From Roseibium limicola (lineage in GTDB: Bacteria > Pseudomonadota > Alphaproteobacteria > Rhizobiales > Stappiaceae): a stretch of 64,000 nt of DNA. A program made the translations under genes and the position numbers. The DNA is taken from the NCBI RefSeq assembly GCF_017313085.1, contig NZ_JAFLNF010000008.1:124001-188000 (forward strand), in the 5' to 3' direction. Under the pieces are notes generated by a model. That model made no database searches. It was not told the origin of the DNA and saw only the letters and a program-made list of their open reading frames with translations. Positions 1 to 8,286 of the stretch are shown here, one piece after another; the first letter of the stretch is position 1; every line of letters begins with the position of its first letter.

Positions 1-1
1 A

Positions 2-100
2 GCCGCCGGCTTCGGCGAATTCCAGCCATTGGAAGAGGGCGAGAGCCCTGATGCCCTGGCAAAGAACCGCCGCATCGAGCTGAAACTGACCGAACGCTGA
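2..100 (+). CDS. C-terminal end of an OmpA/MotB-like peptidoglycan-binding protein (truncated by window edge)
   Basis: An open frame enters from the left edge and stops with TGA at 98-100. The last 32 residues contain AKNRRIELKLTER. The NRRIE(L/F) signature followed by a short basic/acidic tail is typical of the end of the OmpA C-terminal domain that binds peptidoglycan in OmpA, Pal and MotB proteins. Which member of the family this is cannot be decided from the fragment. It faces trcR convergently and a shared hairpin lies between the two. Confidence 0.7.
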   Translation, partial: AAGFGEFQPLEEGESPDALAKNRRIELKLTER

Positions 101-124
101 CCTTCAATCAACAGCCCAAAACGC

Positions 125-155
125 AAAAAAGCCGCCGGAACCCGGCGGCTTTTCC
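125..155. terminator. Bidirectional intrinsic terminator
   Basis: A perfect GC-rich stem (GCCGCCGG at 131-138 with CCGGCGGC at 142-149) has an A-run on its left and a T-run on its right, so it can stop transcription from both converging genes, the OmpA-like gene and trcR. Confidence 0.85.
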
Positions 156-182
156 TTAAACATCAAACCAAGGGAACGAGGC

Positions 183-962
183 TTAACCGCGATCTTCCTC
201 GGTCTTGTCTTCGTCTTCAGCTTCCTCAGCCGGGGCATCAGCCACGTCTTCAGGCGCTTCCTCGGAAGACTTCAACGAATTCAGTTTCGCAAACACAGCA
301 TCGGCGTCGTAGACTTCTTCGACTTCACGCTGCATCGGCTTGGACGTGTCGAAGGAGAAGGCAGCAGCCAGAGCTTCTTCACTGGTGGTTTCATCGACCG
401 AAGCCAGCACTTCCTGAGGCTTCAGAACCTGGTGCGGAGAATGCTTCGCGGCCTTTTCGACTTCCAGGTCGAGCTCGATCTGGTTGCACAGTCCGAGGGT
501 CACGGGATCGGAAGGCGTCAGATTCGAAGAGTTCCAGTGGGTCCGGTCACGGATCGCCGCAATTGTCGGCTTCGTGGTTCCCACCAGACGGATGATCTGG
601 GTGTCTTTCAGCTCCGGATGGTTGCGCACCAACCACAGGATCGCGTTCGGACGGTCCTGACGACGTGACACCGGCGTGTAGCGCGGTCCCTTGCGCTTGG
701 CTTCTGGCACCACAACCTTGGAGGTCTGCAAGCTCAGCGGATGGTTTGGATCGGTCTGCGCCCGTTCCAGTTCATCACGGCTCAGCTGACCGGTCAGGAT
801 AGGGTCGAGACCCTTGATGCCCTGTGCGGCTTCACCATCGGCAATCGCTTTCACTTCCAGCGGATGCAACTTACAGAAGTTGGCAATCTGGGTGAAACTG
901 AGCGCCGTATTGTCAACAAGCCAGACGGCAGTGGCCTTCGGCATAAGCGGCGTATTCGACAT
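183..962 (-). CDS. trcR: TrcR-type cell cycle transcriptional regulator (DUF1013)
   Basis: This 259-residue protein has the near-invariant N-terminal block of the alphaproteobacterial TrcR/DUF1013 family, including MPKATAVWLVDNT, CKLHPLEVKAIADGEAAQGI and, further on, AILWLVRNHPELKDTQI and LVGTTKPTI. Those blocks read as helix-turn-helix-like segments, and the family is named as a cell cycle transcriptional regulator. From about residue 165 the protein becomes a low-complexity tail ending in an acidic run rich in Glu and Asp, which is probably disordered. The ATG at 962 is preceded by a strong AGGAGG about ten bases upstream. The family assignment is firm. The DNA targets cannot be inferred from this sequence. 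Confidence 0.9.
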   Translation of the reverse strand: MSNTPLMPKATAVWLVDNTALSFTQIANFCKLHPLEVKAIADGEAAQGIKGLDPILTGQLSRDELERAQTDPNHPLSLQTSKVVVPEAKRKGPRYTPVSRRQDRPNAILWLVRNHPELKDTQIIRLVGTTKPTIAAIRDRTHWNSSNLTPSDPVTLGLCNQIELDLEVEKAAKHSPHQVLKPQEVLASVDETTSEEALAAAFSFDTSKPMQREVEEVYDADAVFAKLNSLKSSEEAPEDVADAPAEEAEDEDKTEEDRG

Positions 963-1137
963 CGGTCAAAATCCTCCTGACAGCTCCCTCACCCGGCAAG
1001 GTGAAAAAGCAAAGGGTCCATTCAAAGCTGAGTGGGATATGGATCCTGTATAACGCCGCCCCCCGGCAAAAGCAAACTAATCCGCCAAGGATTAACTGCT
1101 TTTATCGGAGGGTTTTCCTTACGGAAGCCAAATAGAA

Positions 1138-2160
1138 TCACATCTCAGTGTTTGCAGTATCGCCAATCGTCAAAACAATCTTGCCGATATGGCCAGAGCT
1201 TTCCATCCGGCGATGCGCTTCTGCCGCCTGGGCAAGTGGATAGGTCGAATCGATCAGTGGCTTCGCCTTGCCCTGAGCAATCAGCGGCCAGACCTTTGCT
1301 TCGAGCGTGCTGGCGATCTCCGCCTTGAAGGCAGCATCCCGCGGGCGCAATGTGGAACCGGTGTGGGTCAGGCGCTTCATCATCAGGCGCGAGAAGTTCA
1401 CCTCCTGGGACGTGCCGTTCAATGTTGCGATCTGACAGATACGCCCTTCAACCGCAGCCACCTTCCAGTTTTTCTCCACATAGTCGCCGCCGACCATATC
1501 CAGAATGGCGTGGATTCCGACCGTGTTGGTCGCCTCCAGAAAGGTTTCTACGAAGTCGAGCTTGTTGTAGTTGACCGCGTGATCAGCCCCCAGCGCCTTG
1601 ACGGCCTCCAGCTTTTCATCCGAACCGACAGTGGTGAAGACCACCGCGCCGAACGCCTTGGCAAGCTGAATGGCTGTCGTGCCGATGCCGGACGTCCCAC
1701 CATGAACCAGAAAGTTTTCTCCCGGCTTCAGCCCGAGCCGATCAAAGACGTTGCTCCACACCGTAAAGAACGTTTCCGGCAGGGCAGCAGCCTCCACCAT
1801 CGACAATCCCTCGGGGATCGGCAGGGCGTGACGCTCATCGACCTTGCAGTACTCCGCATAGCCGCCACCTGGGGCAAGTGCGGTCACTTTGTCGCCGACC
1901 TGATAGCGAGATGCGTCGCTCCCGCTGGCCACCACCGTACCGGCAACCTCCAGACCCGGCAGATCCGAGGCATCCTTGGGCGGCGGATAAAGCCCCATAC
2001 GCTGCATCACGTCGGGCCGATTGACGCCGGCCGCTTCCACCTTGATGAGGATCTCGCGCCCCAGCGCCACAGGCACATACCGCTCTTCCGGTCCGAGCAC
2101 ATCCGGACCGCCTGGCGCGGTGATCGCAATGACGGTCATTTTTTCGGGCAGTTGTGGCAT
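1138..2160 (-). CDS. NAD(P)H-quinone oxidoreductase, zinc-independent MDR family (PIG3-like)
   Basis: This 340-residue medium-chain reductase probably transfers electrons from NADPH to quinones in the cytoplasm. The N-terminal GroES-like domain carries AGVNRPDVMQR, the signature of the PIG3/quinone oxidoreductase branch, and lacks the zinc-binding cysteines of alcohol dehydrogenases. The Rossmann half has the nucleotide-binding motif GGTSGIGTTAIQLAKAFG near residue 155. The ATG at 2160 has a GGAG four to seven bases upstream. A second Met at residue 8 (MTVIAI) is a possible start. It is divergent from the DUF1192 gene. The exact substrate is not predictable. Confidence 0.88.
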   Translation of the reverse strand: MPQLPEKMTVIAITAPGGPDVLGPEERYVPVALGREILIKVEAAGVNRPDVMQRMGLYPPPKDASDLPGLEVAGTVVASGSDASRYQVGDKVTALAPGGGYAEYCKVDERHALPIPEGLSMVEAAALPETFFTVWSNVFDRLGLKPGENFLVHGGTSGIGTTAIQLAKAFGAVVFTTVGSDEKLEAVKALGADHAVNYNKLDFVETFLEATNTVGIHAILDMVGGDYVEKNWKVAAVEGRICQIATLNGTSQEVNFSRLMMKRLTHTGSTLRPRDAAFKAEIASTLEAKVWPLIAQGKAKPLIDSTYPLAQAAEAHRRMESSGHIGKIVLTIGDTANTEM

Positions 2161-2270
2161 AATATTCTCCTGATGACGGCCTTATATGTAAGTCTCGTCG
2201 ACACGGCTGACAATCACCGCGCGCTCATCGCGCACCAAGCCAGGCGACACGGCAGAAGGAAACGAAACAG

Positions 2271-2474
2271 ATGACAGACGATAATCTGAGCACCCGTCCT
2301 TCTCTCATTTTAGGCACCATTCTGGTCGGAGAGGACCTGGAAAACTTGTCGGAAGAGGAGCTGACGCAGCGGATCGAAGCGCTTGAGGCGGAAATTGAGC
2401 GCACGCAACAGAGCTTGGGCCATAAGAAGGGCGTCCGTGCAAATGCTGATGCTATATTCGGAACTAAGCTGTGA
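2271..2474 (+). CDS. DUF1192 small protein
   Basis: This 67-residue protein matches the DUF1192 family of alphaproteobacteria. It has a short variable N-terminus followed by an amphipathic coiled-coil-like helix, LSEEELTQRIEALEAEIERT, and a short tail ending ADAIFG. A purine-rich AAGGAAAC precedes the ATG. No function is established for the family. The stop codon lies inside a perfect 12-bp palindrome (2471-2482), and a candidate small RNA follows about 120 bases downstream. Confidence 0.85.
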   Translation: MTDDNLSTRPSLILGTILVGEDLENLSEEELTQRIEALEAEIERTQQSLGHKKGVRANADAIFGTKL

Positions 2475-2482
2475 TTAATCAC
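2471..2482. promoter_or_regulatory. 12-bp perfect palindrome at the DUF1192 stop codon
   Basis: GTGATTAATCAC is a perfect dyad that includes the DUF1192 stop codon. It resembles a homodimer operator in form, and with the second dyad at 2510-2533 it lies upstream of the putative small RNA promoter. No binding protein is identified. Confidence 0.35.
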
Positions 2483-2509
2483 AGTCGACAACTTAACAGA
2501 CCCGTGACG

Positions 2510-2533
2510 ATTACATAGGTACTTCTATGTAAT
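2510..2533. promoter_or_regulatory. 9-bp perfect inverted repeat upstream of candidate sRNA
   Basis: ATTACATAG (2510-2518) and CTATGTAAT (2525-2533) are perfectly complementary around a 6-nt spacer. The element is AT-rich in a GC-rich genome and has no following T-run, so an operator is more likely than a terminator. It lies about 50 bases upstream of a plausible -10 hexamer. Confidence 0.4.
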
Positions 2534-2592
2534 TTGAATAAAATTTTACGTATTTACCTTGTGTTAAGCATTTCAAACGATATTAACCGTTG

Positions 2593-2687
2593 TCCAGAGT
2601 TTCTGGATTCTGAGTGGCTCCTGTCCACTCTGTTTGACGCCTCCCTGTTAAAGACTTCGAGCCGCGCATGACGCGGCTCTTTTTTTT
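2593..2687 (+). ncRNA. Candidate trans-acting small RNA, alpha-r8/MmgR (suhB RNA)-like
   Basis: Between DUF1192 and rcdA lies a compact unit with no open frame. TTGTGT at 2559-2564 and TATTAA at 2581-2586, 16 bases apart, resemble a sigma-70 promoter. The putative transcript has a hairpin GAGTGG/CCACTC near 2611-2629, a single-stranded GACGCCTCCC segment with an anti-Shine-Dalgarno CCUCC, and a strong terminator (GAGCCGCG 2659-2666 with CGCGGCTC 2672-2679, then eight T). This organisation matches rhizobial sRNAs of the MmgR/alpha-r8 family as I remember them. The 5' end is estimated, not seen. Confidence 0.55.
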
Positions 2688-2872
2688 GCCTCCATCCCGA
2701 TATAACAATATAGATCATCCGCTGAACGGGCCACCTCCCTGAGAGGTTTGCTGATGACCGGCGTGCGGGAGATCATCTCCGGATATTCCGGACGGGATCT
2801 GAGATTAGGTCCGCCGCATGAGCGGACCGGTAATCGACCTTCCTTTGGATACCGAAGGCCGTAACTGGCACG

Positions 2873-2889
2873 TTGATTGCAAATTAACC
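2873..2889 (+). promoter_or_regulatory. CtrA-type box upstream of rcdA
   Basis: TTGA, seven bases, then TTAACC matches the CtrA consensus TTAA-N7-TTAAC with one mismatch. It lies about 108 bases upstream of the rcdA start. CtrA control of rcdA is known in Caulobacter, so the site is plausible by context. Confidence 0.4.
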
Positions 2890-2996
2890 GGGCAAGATCA
2901 CCGCCTGTTCCAAATTGAGACATCGCATCATGCAGTGTCCCAATCCCGGACCTCAGGCAGAGGCAGACGAGTAGGCAGTAGAAGGTGTTTAGACCC

Positions 2997-3530
2997 ATGA
3001 CCGACGAGATCAACCCGAAGACCGGCGACTTGGAAACAGTATTTTTCGCCAACCGACTGGCTGCCTCCGACAATTTCCAGTCGCTTTTCCAGGAAGGCAT
3101 GGCTCTGGTTGAAGAAACCGCGCTGTACCTCGATGGCGAAGGACGGGCCGAGTCCAAGCTTCTGGGCCGCCCGACATCGCTGGCCTACGCGACAGAATCC
3201 ATGCGCCTGACCACACGCCTGATGCAGCTGGCCTCCTGGCTTTTGCTTCAACGCGCTGTAAATGAAGGTGAAATGTCGAAAGAACAGGCTGGAAGCGAAA
3301 AGAACCGCGTCCGCCTCGACAAACTTTCCAGCGCCACTGAAAGCGTTGTCTGGGACGATCTTCCGGAAAGCCTTCGTGCACTGATCACCCGCTCCATTCG
3401 CCTGCAGAAGCGCGTCGTCCACCTGGACAAGATGCTCTACGCTGTTGAAGAGGAAGTTCTGGACGCTCAGGGGAATCCCGTAGTGGCACAGCTGAACCAA
3501 CTGCGTGCCGCTTTCGGACAGGCGGGCTGA
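2997..3530 (+). CDS. rcdA: RcdA-type regulator of CtrA degradation (DUF1465)
   Basis: This 177-residue helical protein belongs to DUF1465, the family of Caulobacter RcdA, an adaptor that with CpdR and PopA delivers the master regulator CtrA to the ClpXP protease. It has the family core: VFFANRL, the helix around GMALVEETALYLDG, the AYATESMRLTTRLMQLASWLLLQRAV block and a C-terminal LRAAFG. An in-frame GTG at 2985 is possible, but the ATG at 2997 is preferred because AGAAGG lies 12 bases upstream of it and nothing comparable serves the GTG. cpdR, another part of the same proteolysis pathway, is at 38440-38799 in this window. Confidence 0.87.
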   Translation: MTDEINPKTGDLETVFFANRLAASDNFQSLFQEGMALVEETALYLDGEGRAESKLLGRPTSLAYATESMRLTTRLMQLASWLLLQRAVNEGEMSKEQAGSEKNRVRLDKLSSATESVVWDDLPESLRALITRSIRLQKRVVHLDKMLYAVEEEVLDAQGNPVVAQLNQLRAAFGQAG

Positions 3531-3580
3531 GACGCCACACTTCGCCTGAACGGCACACTTTAAAATGACAGCACCTTTTC

Positions 3581-3627
3581 AAGCCGTCTCTGACGCTCTC
3601 TCCGAGCCTCTCAGAGCGGCTTTTCTT
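3581..3627 (+). terminator. Intrinsic terminator after rcdA
   Basis: AAGCCG-T-CTCTGA (3581-3593) pairs with TCAGAG-CGGCTT (3611-3622) and is followed by a T-rich stretch, forming a stem with one bulged base. Confidence 0.75.
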
Positions 3628-3667
3628 TTATCTGCTGAGAACCAAGCCTCAGCGCCCGAAAAGCCGC

Positions 3668-4279
3668 TCACAGCGCGTTATAGACACCCAGAGCTTCTTC
3701 CAGTTCCGTCTCCTCGTAACTGAAGTGGGACCGAACCACCTTCAGCAGGACGCGAAAGACTTCTTTCGCATCGCTGAACGTATCGCTGCCGGGCTGCTCC
3801 ACAAGATTTGCAGCGGCCTGCCCGAGCTTTTCAAGCAGAGCGTGCACCACCTTGTGCTCCTCTTGCAGCCTTTGCACGACGGCCCTCAGGCCATCGTTGC
3901 CGGCAGCCTCCAGGATCGGGAAGACCTGAGCTTCCTCGATGTTGTGATGCATGGTCAGCACATAACATTCGCGTCCGCACAGCGTGCCGAACTGGCGATA
4001 GTTCTGCGTCAGATCGAGCCCCTCGACCGTCTGGGCCAGATCCAGCGCCGACGCTTCTCCGCGCTCGACACTTTCCAGAAGTTGCCCAACGGTATCCAGA
4101 TCATCGAGATACATCCGATGGATCATCGCCAGATGCCGGCCATGTGCCCGGTGCTCCGGACGCGCGCCCTCAATCGGCAGCAGCTTCGGACGCGTCGCCT
4201 CATCCAGGGTGAGCTCTGCCAGTGCAGGATCTTGCCCCGACACTGGGGTAAACGGAGGCTGCGTGGTGTTTCCGGACAT
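3668..4279 (-). CDS. Hemerythrin HHE cation-binding domain protein
   Basis: This 203-residue cytoplasmic protein has a C-terminal four-helix hemerythrin-like domain. Candidate di-iron ligands are the histidines and glutamates in AHGRHLAMIHRMYLDD, LTMHHNIEEAQVFP, EEHKVVHALLEKL and RSHFSYEETELEEALG. Such proteins bind a di-iron centre and serve in oxygen, NO or iron sensing; the specific role is unknown. A much longer frame runs upstream to 4492, but it crosses the rpmE terminator. The ATG at 4279 has GAGGGA six bases upstream and is chosen. It lies downstream of rpmE on the same strand, separated by that terminator. Confidence 0.82.
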   Translation of the reverse strand: MSGNTTQPPFTPVSGQDPALAELTLDEATRPKLLPIEGARPEHRAHGRHLAMIHRMYLDDLDTVGQLLESVERGEASALDLAQTVEGLDLTQNYRQFGTLCGRECYVLTMHHNIEEAQVFPILEAAGNDGLRAVVQRLQEEHKVVHALLEKLGQAAANLVEQPGSDTFSDAKEVFRVLLKVVRSHFSYEETELEEALGVYNAL

Positions 4280-4350
4280 CAAATCCCTCATCTGGCATGG
4301 CGTTAACAGCGACATTGGCAGACTGACATCCACCGTCTTGGTTTGAAAAT

Positions 4351-4385
4351 AAAAAAACCCGGCCACAAGGACCGGGTTTTCTTTA
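4351..4385 (-). terminator. Intrinsic terminator after rpmE
   Basis: AACCCGG on the left and CCGGGTT on the right form a stem flanked by an A-run (4351-4357), which is the T-run on the minus strand directly downstream of rpmE. Confidence 0.8.
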
Positions 4386-4412
4386 AAACAGAGAGCGATA
4401 GCTCCGGGTCGA

Positions 4413-4637
4413 TTAGGAACCCAGGAAGCCAGCGAACTTGTTCTTGAAGCGGGATACACGACCACCACGGTCCATGATCTGACGGTCGCCACCGGTCCAT
4501 GCCGGGTGCGAGGTCGGGTCGATGTCCAGGGTCAGTGTGTCGCCTTCAGCACCGTATGTGGAACGGGTGAGGTATTCGGTACCATCGGTCATGACAACCT
4601 TGATGGAGTGGTAATCGGGATGAATATCCGCTTTCAT
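4413..4637 (-). CDS. rpmE: 50S ribosomal protein L31, zinc-free type
   Basis: This 74-residue protein starts [20 protein letters not shown] and contains HPAWTG and [13 protein letters not shown], the conserved L31 blocks. The cysteine pair of zinc-binding L31 is absent; there is no Cys anywhere in the protein, which makes it the zinc-independent form common in alphaproteobacteria. The ATG at 4637 is preceded by AAAGGACC. The frame extends upstream to 4724 without conservation. It is divergent from the ABC exporter gene, an arrangement I recall from related genomes. Confidence 0.95.
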   Translation of the reverse strand: MKADIHPDYHSIKVVMTDGTEYLTRSTYGAEGDTLTLDIDPTSHPAWTGGDRQIMDRGGRVSRFKNKFAGFLGS

Positions 4638-4856
4638 GGCCGGTCCTTTCAGGCACCTGATCCGGGCCCGCCATGCGAAGCACGTCCCTGAGGTGCAAAC
4701 GATACAAAGGGGCCGCCGATCCATGATGGATGCAGCCCCGGAAACATGAGGCGGTCGTATACCCTATCGATCCGGTAGTGACAAGTGCCGGAAAAGGATT
4801 CCTTACACCAATTTATCTCTTGGTTTTTCGCCGCCCCTCCCCCAAGTCTTAGCACC

Positions 4857-6692
4857 ATGAGTGACGTTTCAACATCCCCGGATCGCAACGGCCCTGCAAC
4901 AACGGCCGAACCCCTTGTCAACGAAGCGGAAAACCGGCGCAAACGTGCCAATCTTGCGCCGCTTGCACGACTGTTGCCCTTCCTGAAGCGCTACAAGCTG
5001 AAGGTTCTGGCAGCTATCGCCGCCTTGTTTGCGGCTGCAGGCGCCACGTTGGTCCTCCCCTCAGCCATTCGACAAATGATCGATCAGGGCTTTGACAGCG
5101 ATAATTCGCAGCTGATTCAATCGTATTTTCTGGTTCTCATTGCCGTGGTTGCCGCCCTCTCGGTGGCAAGTGCCTTGCGATACTTCCTCGTCATGTGGAT
5201 TGGCGAACGGGTGGTAGCCGATCTGCGCCGCGCTGCTTTCGACCATATCGTCGGGCTCGATGCATCGTTTTATGACGGCGCACGCTCTGGAGAAATCCTC
5301 TCGCGCCTGACCGCCGATACCACCCAGATCAAGTCCGCCTTCGGAGCCAGCGCCTCGATTGCCATGCGCAATCTGATCATGAGCTTCGGCGCCACCGTCA
5401 TGATGGTGATCACCAGTCCGCATCTGTCACTGATCGTGCTGGCCGCCATTCCGGTGATTTTGGTGCCCCTGCTGACCTTTGCCCGTGGCGTCCGCAAACG
5501 TTCGCGCATGGCCCAGGACACGCTGGCCAACGCCATCGCCTATGCCTCCGAGATCCTTTCCAACATCCGCAGTTTGCAGGCTTTCACGCACGAACGGCAC
5601 GCCAGCGAGCGCTTCGGCAGCGCCGTTGAGGAAAGCTTCTCCGCCGCCAGACGCATGACCGCAGCCCGGGCGATCCTGACAGCCTTTGCGATCTTCGTCA
5701 TCGGCTGCAGTGTGGTGATCGTTCTTTGGATCGGCGCCAATAGGGTGATGGCCGGAACCATGACCGGCGGCGAGCTGAGCCAGTTCCTGCTCTATTCCGT
5801 TCTGGCCGCGGGCTCCCTCGCCGGTCTGTCCGAAGTCTGGGGGGAATTGTCTCTGGCCGCAGGCGCCGCCGAACGGCTTTCTGAGCTGCTGGATATAGAA
5901 CCCTCCATCACCGCACCACAGAACGCCCAATCCGTTCTACATTCGAATGCTGTCGAGCTGGGCTTTGAAAACGTCTCTTTCGCCTATGAAGCGGCCAATG
6001 CGCTGCCGGCACTGACGGATATCTCGCTCAAGGTGCGCCCAGGCGAGACAGTGGCCCTGGTCGGCCCCTCAGGTGCGGGCAAGTCGACCTTGTTTCATTT
6101 GCTGCTGCGCTATTACGACCCGACGTCCGGCGCCCTGACCCTTAACGGCACGGACCTACGGCAGCTCGATCCGCGTGAATTGCGAACCCACATGGCTCTG
6201 GTCCCTCAGGAAACAGCGATCTTTGCGGCAACGATTGCCGATAACATTGCCTTCTCCAAGCCAGAGGCGAGCCGTGAAGAAATCATCGTCGCCGCCAAGG
6301 CCGCGTCTGCCCATGATTTCATCTCTGCCATGACCGAGGGCTACGACACGCTGGTCGGGGAACGTGGGATCACCCTGTCAGGCGGCCAGAAGCAACGCCT
6401 CGCGATTGCGCGGGCGATCCTGAAGGACGCGCCGATACTATTGCTGGATGAAGCCACCAGCGCTCTCGATGCAGAAAGTGAACGCGCCGTGCAGGACGCT
6501 CTGGACGAGCTGATGCAGGACCGCACCACCCTGGTGATTGCCCACAGGCTGGCAACCGTCCTGAAGGCCGACCGTATCATCGTTCTGGAGAGCGGCCGTA
6601 TTCTGGAAGAAGGCACGCATCAGCAGCTGCTGGCCAAGGGTGGACTCTACGCCAATCTGGCCAGACTGCAGTTCGATCAACCACTGGCGTAA
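4857..6692 (+). CDS. ABC exporter with fused membrane and ATPase domains (MsbA-related)
   Basis: A 611-residue half-transporter that works as a homodimer in the inner membrane. Six transmembrane segments span about residues 35-300. The ATPase domain follows, with Walker A GPSGAGKST near 401, signature LSGGQKQRLAIARAI near 507 and Walker B ILLLDEATSALD near 528, then an H-loop in LVIAHRLATV. The domain order and length match the MsbA-like lipid/multidrug exporter group. The substrate is unknown. A GTG at 4785 would add 24 residues that look unrelated to the family; the ATG at 4857 is chosen although it has no clear Shine-Dalgarno. Confidence 0.88.
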   Translation: MSDVSTSPDRNGPATTAEPLVNEAENRRKRANLAPLARLLPFLKRYKLKVLAAIAALFAAAGATLVLPSAIRQMIDQGFDSDNSQLIQSYFLVLIAVVAALSVASALRYFLVMWIGERVVADLRRAAFDHIVGLDASFYDGARSGEILSRLTADTTQIKSAFGASASIAMRNLIMSFGATVMMVITSPHLSLIVLAAIPVILVPLLTFARGVRKRSRMAQDTLANAIAYASEILSNIRSLQAFTHERHASERFGSAVEESFSAARRMTAARAILTAFAIFVIGCSVVIVLWIGANRVMAGTMTGGELSQFLLYSVLAAGSLAGLSEVWGELSLAAGAAERLSELLDIEPSITAPQNAQSVLHSNAVELGFENVSFAYEAANALPALTDISLKVRPGETVALVGPSGAGKSTLFHLLLRYYDPTSGALTLNGTDLRQLDPRELRTHMALVPQETAIFAATIADNIAFSKPEASREEIIVAAKAASAHDFISAMTEGYDTLVGERGITLSGGQKQRLAIARAILKDAPILLLDEATSALDAESERAVQDALDELMQDRTTLVIAHRLATVLKADRIIVLESGRILEEGTHQQLLAKGGLYANLARLQFDQPLA

Positions 6693-6708
6693 GACGCCAA
6701 CCTGATAC

Positions 6709-8286
6709 TCAGGCGGCGTCTTCCTTGCCGTTCGTGCCCTCTTCCAGGCCGTATTCCTTGAGCTTGCGGTAGAGGGTTGAACGACCGATTCCCAAGCGCT
6801 TGGCAACTTCGGTCATACGACCGGAGTAATGGTCGATGGCCAAGCGGATCAGTTCCTCTTCCATCGTCACCAGCTTGCGCACGTGTCCATCATTATCGAG
6901 GGACCGCATGAAGCCGAAGGGCGCTGCATGACGGAAGGCTTCCTGGTTCACCGGCGGCGGGGTCATGGCCTGCGAAGCCGGCTGTGGTGCCGGGCGGGTG
7001 TGTACCTCGGCATGCGATGGAGCAGCTCGTGCCACCGGTTCCGCGGGAGCAACCGACAAACCGGAGTGCACATGCCCCGGAACCACGCGGTCGACAGCCG
7101 CTGCAACCTGCGGAAAATCGTCAATCGTCAATGCCGGACCATCACACAGGACAACCGCACGGAAGATGGTGTTTTGCAGTTGACGGATATTGCCCGGCCA
7201 ACGGTAAGACTGCAGCAGATCCAGGGCATCAGGCGCAATGCCGGAGACCTGGGGCTTGCCCTCCTCAGCGGCAAAGCGCGCCAGGAAGTGGCGGGAGAGT
7301 ATCGGAATATCTTCCGGGCGGTCGCGCAGCGGCGGGATCCAGATCGGAAAGACATTCAGACGGTAATAAAGGTCTTCGCGGAAAGCGCCTTCCTTGACCT
7401 GATCGACCAGACGACGATTCGTCGCCGAGATCAGCCGGAAGTCGACCTTCACCGGACGGCGGCCACCGATCGGATCGATTTCGCCTTCCTGCAGAGCTCG
7501 CAGCAACTTCACTTGCACGTCGGACGGAAGTTCGCCAACCTCATCCAGAAACAGCGTACCGCCATGGGCTTCCTGAAACTTGCCGACATGCTTGTCGACC
7601 GCACCCGTAAACGCGCCCTTCTCGTGGCCGAAGAGAATTGATTCCACCAGATTATCGGGGATGGCACCGCAGTTGACGGTGACCAACGGCTTGGACTTGC
7701 GTTCGCTCGACCCCTGAATCGCGCTGGCGATCAGCTCCTTGCCGACACCGCTTTCCCCTTCAATGAGGATCGGAATGTTGGAAGAGGCAGCCCGGCGACC
7801 CAGATTGATCACCCGTTCCATGCCGGGAGACCGGGTTACGATGTCGTCGAACGTCAGTGTGCCGGACGCCTGCTTGCGGAAGCGGGTGATTTCACCTTCC
7901 AGCGCGGACACCTTCAGCAGGTTCCGGATCGAGACATCCAGTCGCTCAGCGCTGAGCGGTTTCACCACGAAATCCTGAGCACCCGCGTTCATGGCACTGA
8001 CAACCGTGTCGATCCCGCCATGAGCCGTTTGAACGATCACCGGCGTGCCGATCTTGCGCCGACGCAATTCGGTCAAAACGCCGATGCCGTCCAGTTCCGG
8101 CATCACCATATCCAGAATGATCAGATCGATATCGGCAGCCTCGGGGCCCGTCATGATGGCCACGGCTTCCGCACCATGCTCGGCTAGTTTCGACCGGTGA
8201 CCGAATTTCTTCACCGCCTCCTGCAGGAGCCTGCGTTGGATCGGATCATCATCGACGATGAGAATTTTGCCAATGGCTGGCTGCAT
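6709..8286 (-). CDS. Sigma-54-dependent response regulator (NtrC/DctD class)
   Basis: This 525-residue activator has a receiver domain (about 1-125) with phospho-acceptor Asp59 in LIILDMVMPELDG, an AAA+ domain (about 145-385) with Walker A GESGVGKE, the sigma-54 contact loop GAFTGA and Walker B GGTLFLDEVGELP, then a roughly 90-residue Pro/Ala-rich linker and a C-terminal Fis-type helix-turn-helix (MTEVAKRLGIGRSTLYRKLKEYG). It activates transcription from sigma-54 promoters after phosphorylation. No cognate histidine kinase is adjacent, so the signal is unknown. GGAAG precedes the ATG. It converges on the ABC exporter with a 16-nt gap. Confidence 0.9.
   Translation of the reverse strand: MQPAIGKILIVDDDPIQRRLLQEAVKKFGHRSKLAEHGAEAVAIMTGPEAADIDLIILDMVMPELDGIGVLTELRRRKIGTPVIVQTAHGGIDTVVSAMNAGAQDFVVKPLSAERLDVSIRNLLKVSALEGEITRFRKQASGTLTFDDIVTRSPGMERVINLGRRAASSNIPILIEGESGVGKELIASAIQGSSERKSKPLVTVNCGAIPDNLVESILFGHEKGAFTGAVDKHVGKFQEAHGGTLFLDEVGELPSDVQVKLLRALQEGEIDPIGGRRPVKVDFRLISATNRRLVDQVKEGAFREDLYYRLNVFPIWIPPLRDRPEDIPILSRHFLARFAAEEGKPQVSGIAPDALDLLQSYRWPGNIRQLQNTIFRAVVLCDGPALTIDDFPQVAAAVDRVVPGHVHSGLSVAPAEPVARAAPSHAEVHTRPAPQPASQAMTPPPVNQEAFRHAAPFGFMRSLDNDGHVRKLVTMEEELIRLAIDHYSGRMTEVAKRLGIGRSTLYRKLKEYGLEEGTNGKEDAA

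Noticed and set aside
1189-2274. 361-residue plus-strand frame
   Set aside because: Antisense to the quinone oxidoreductase gene, which has intact motifs and a proper ribosome binding site.
2818-3000. Small plus-strand frame before rcdA
   Set aside because: No ribosome binding site, no family similarity; it spans the CtrA-type box and hairpins.
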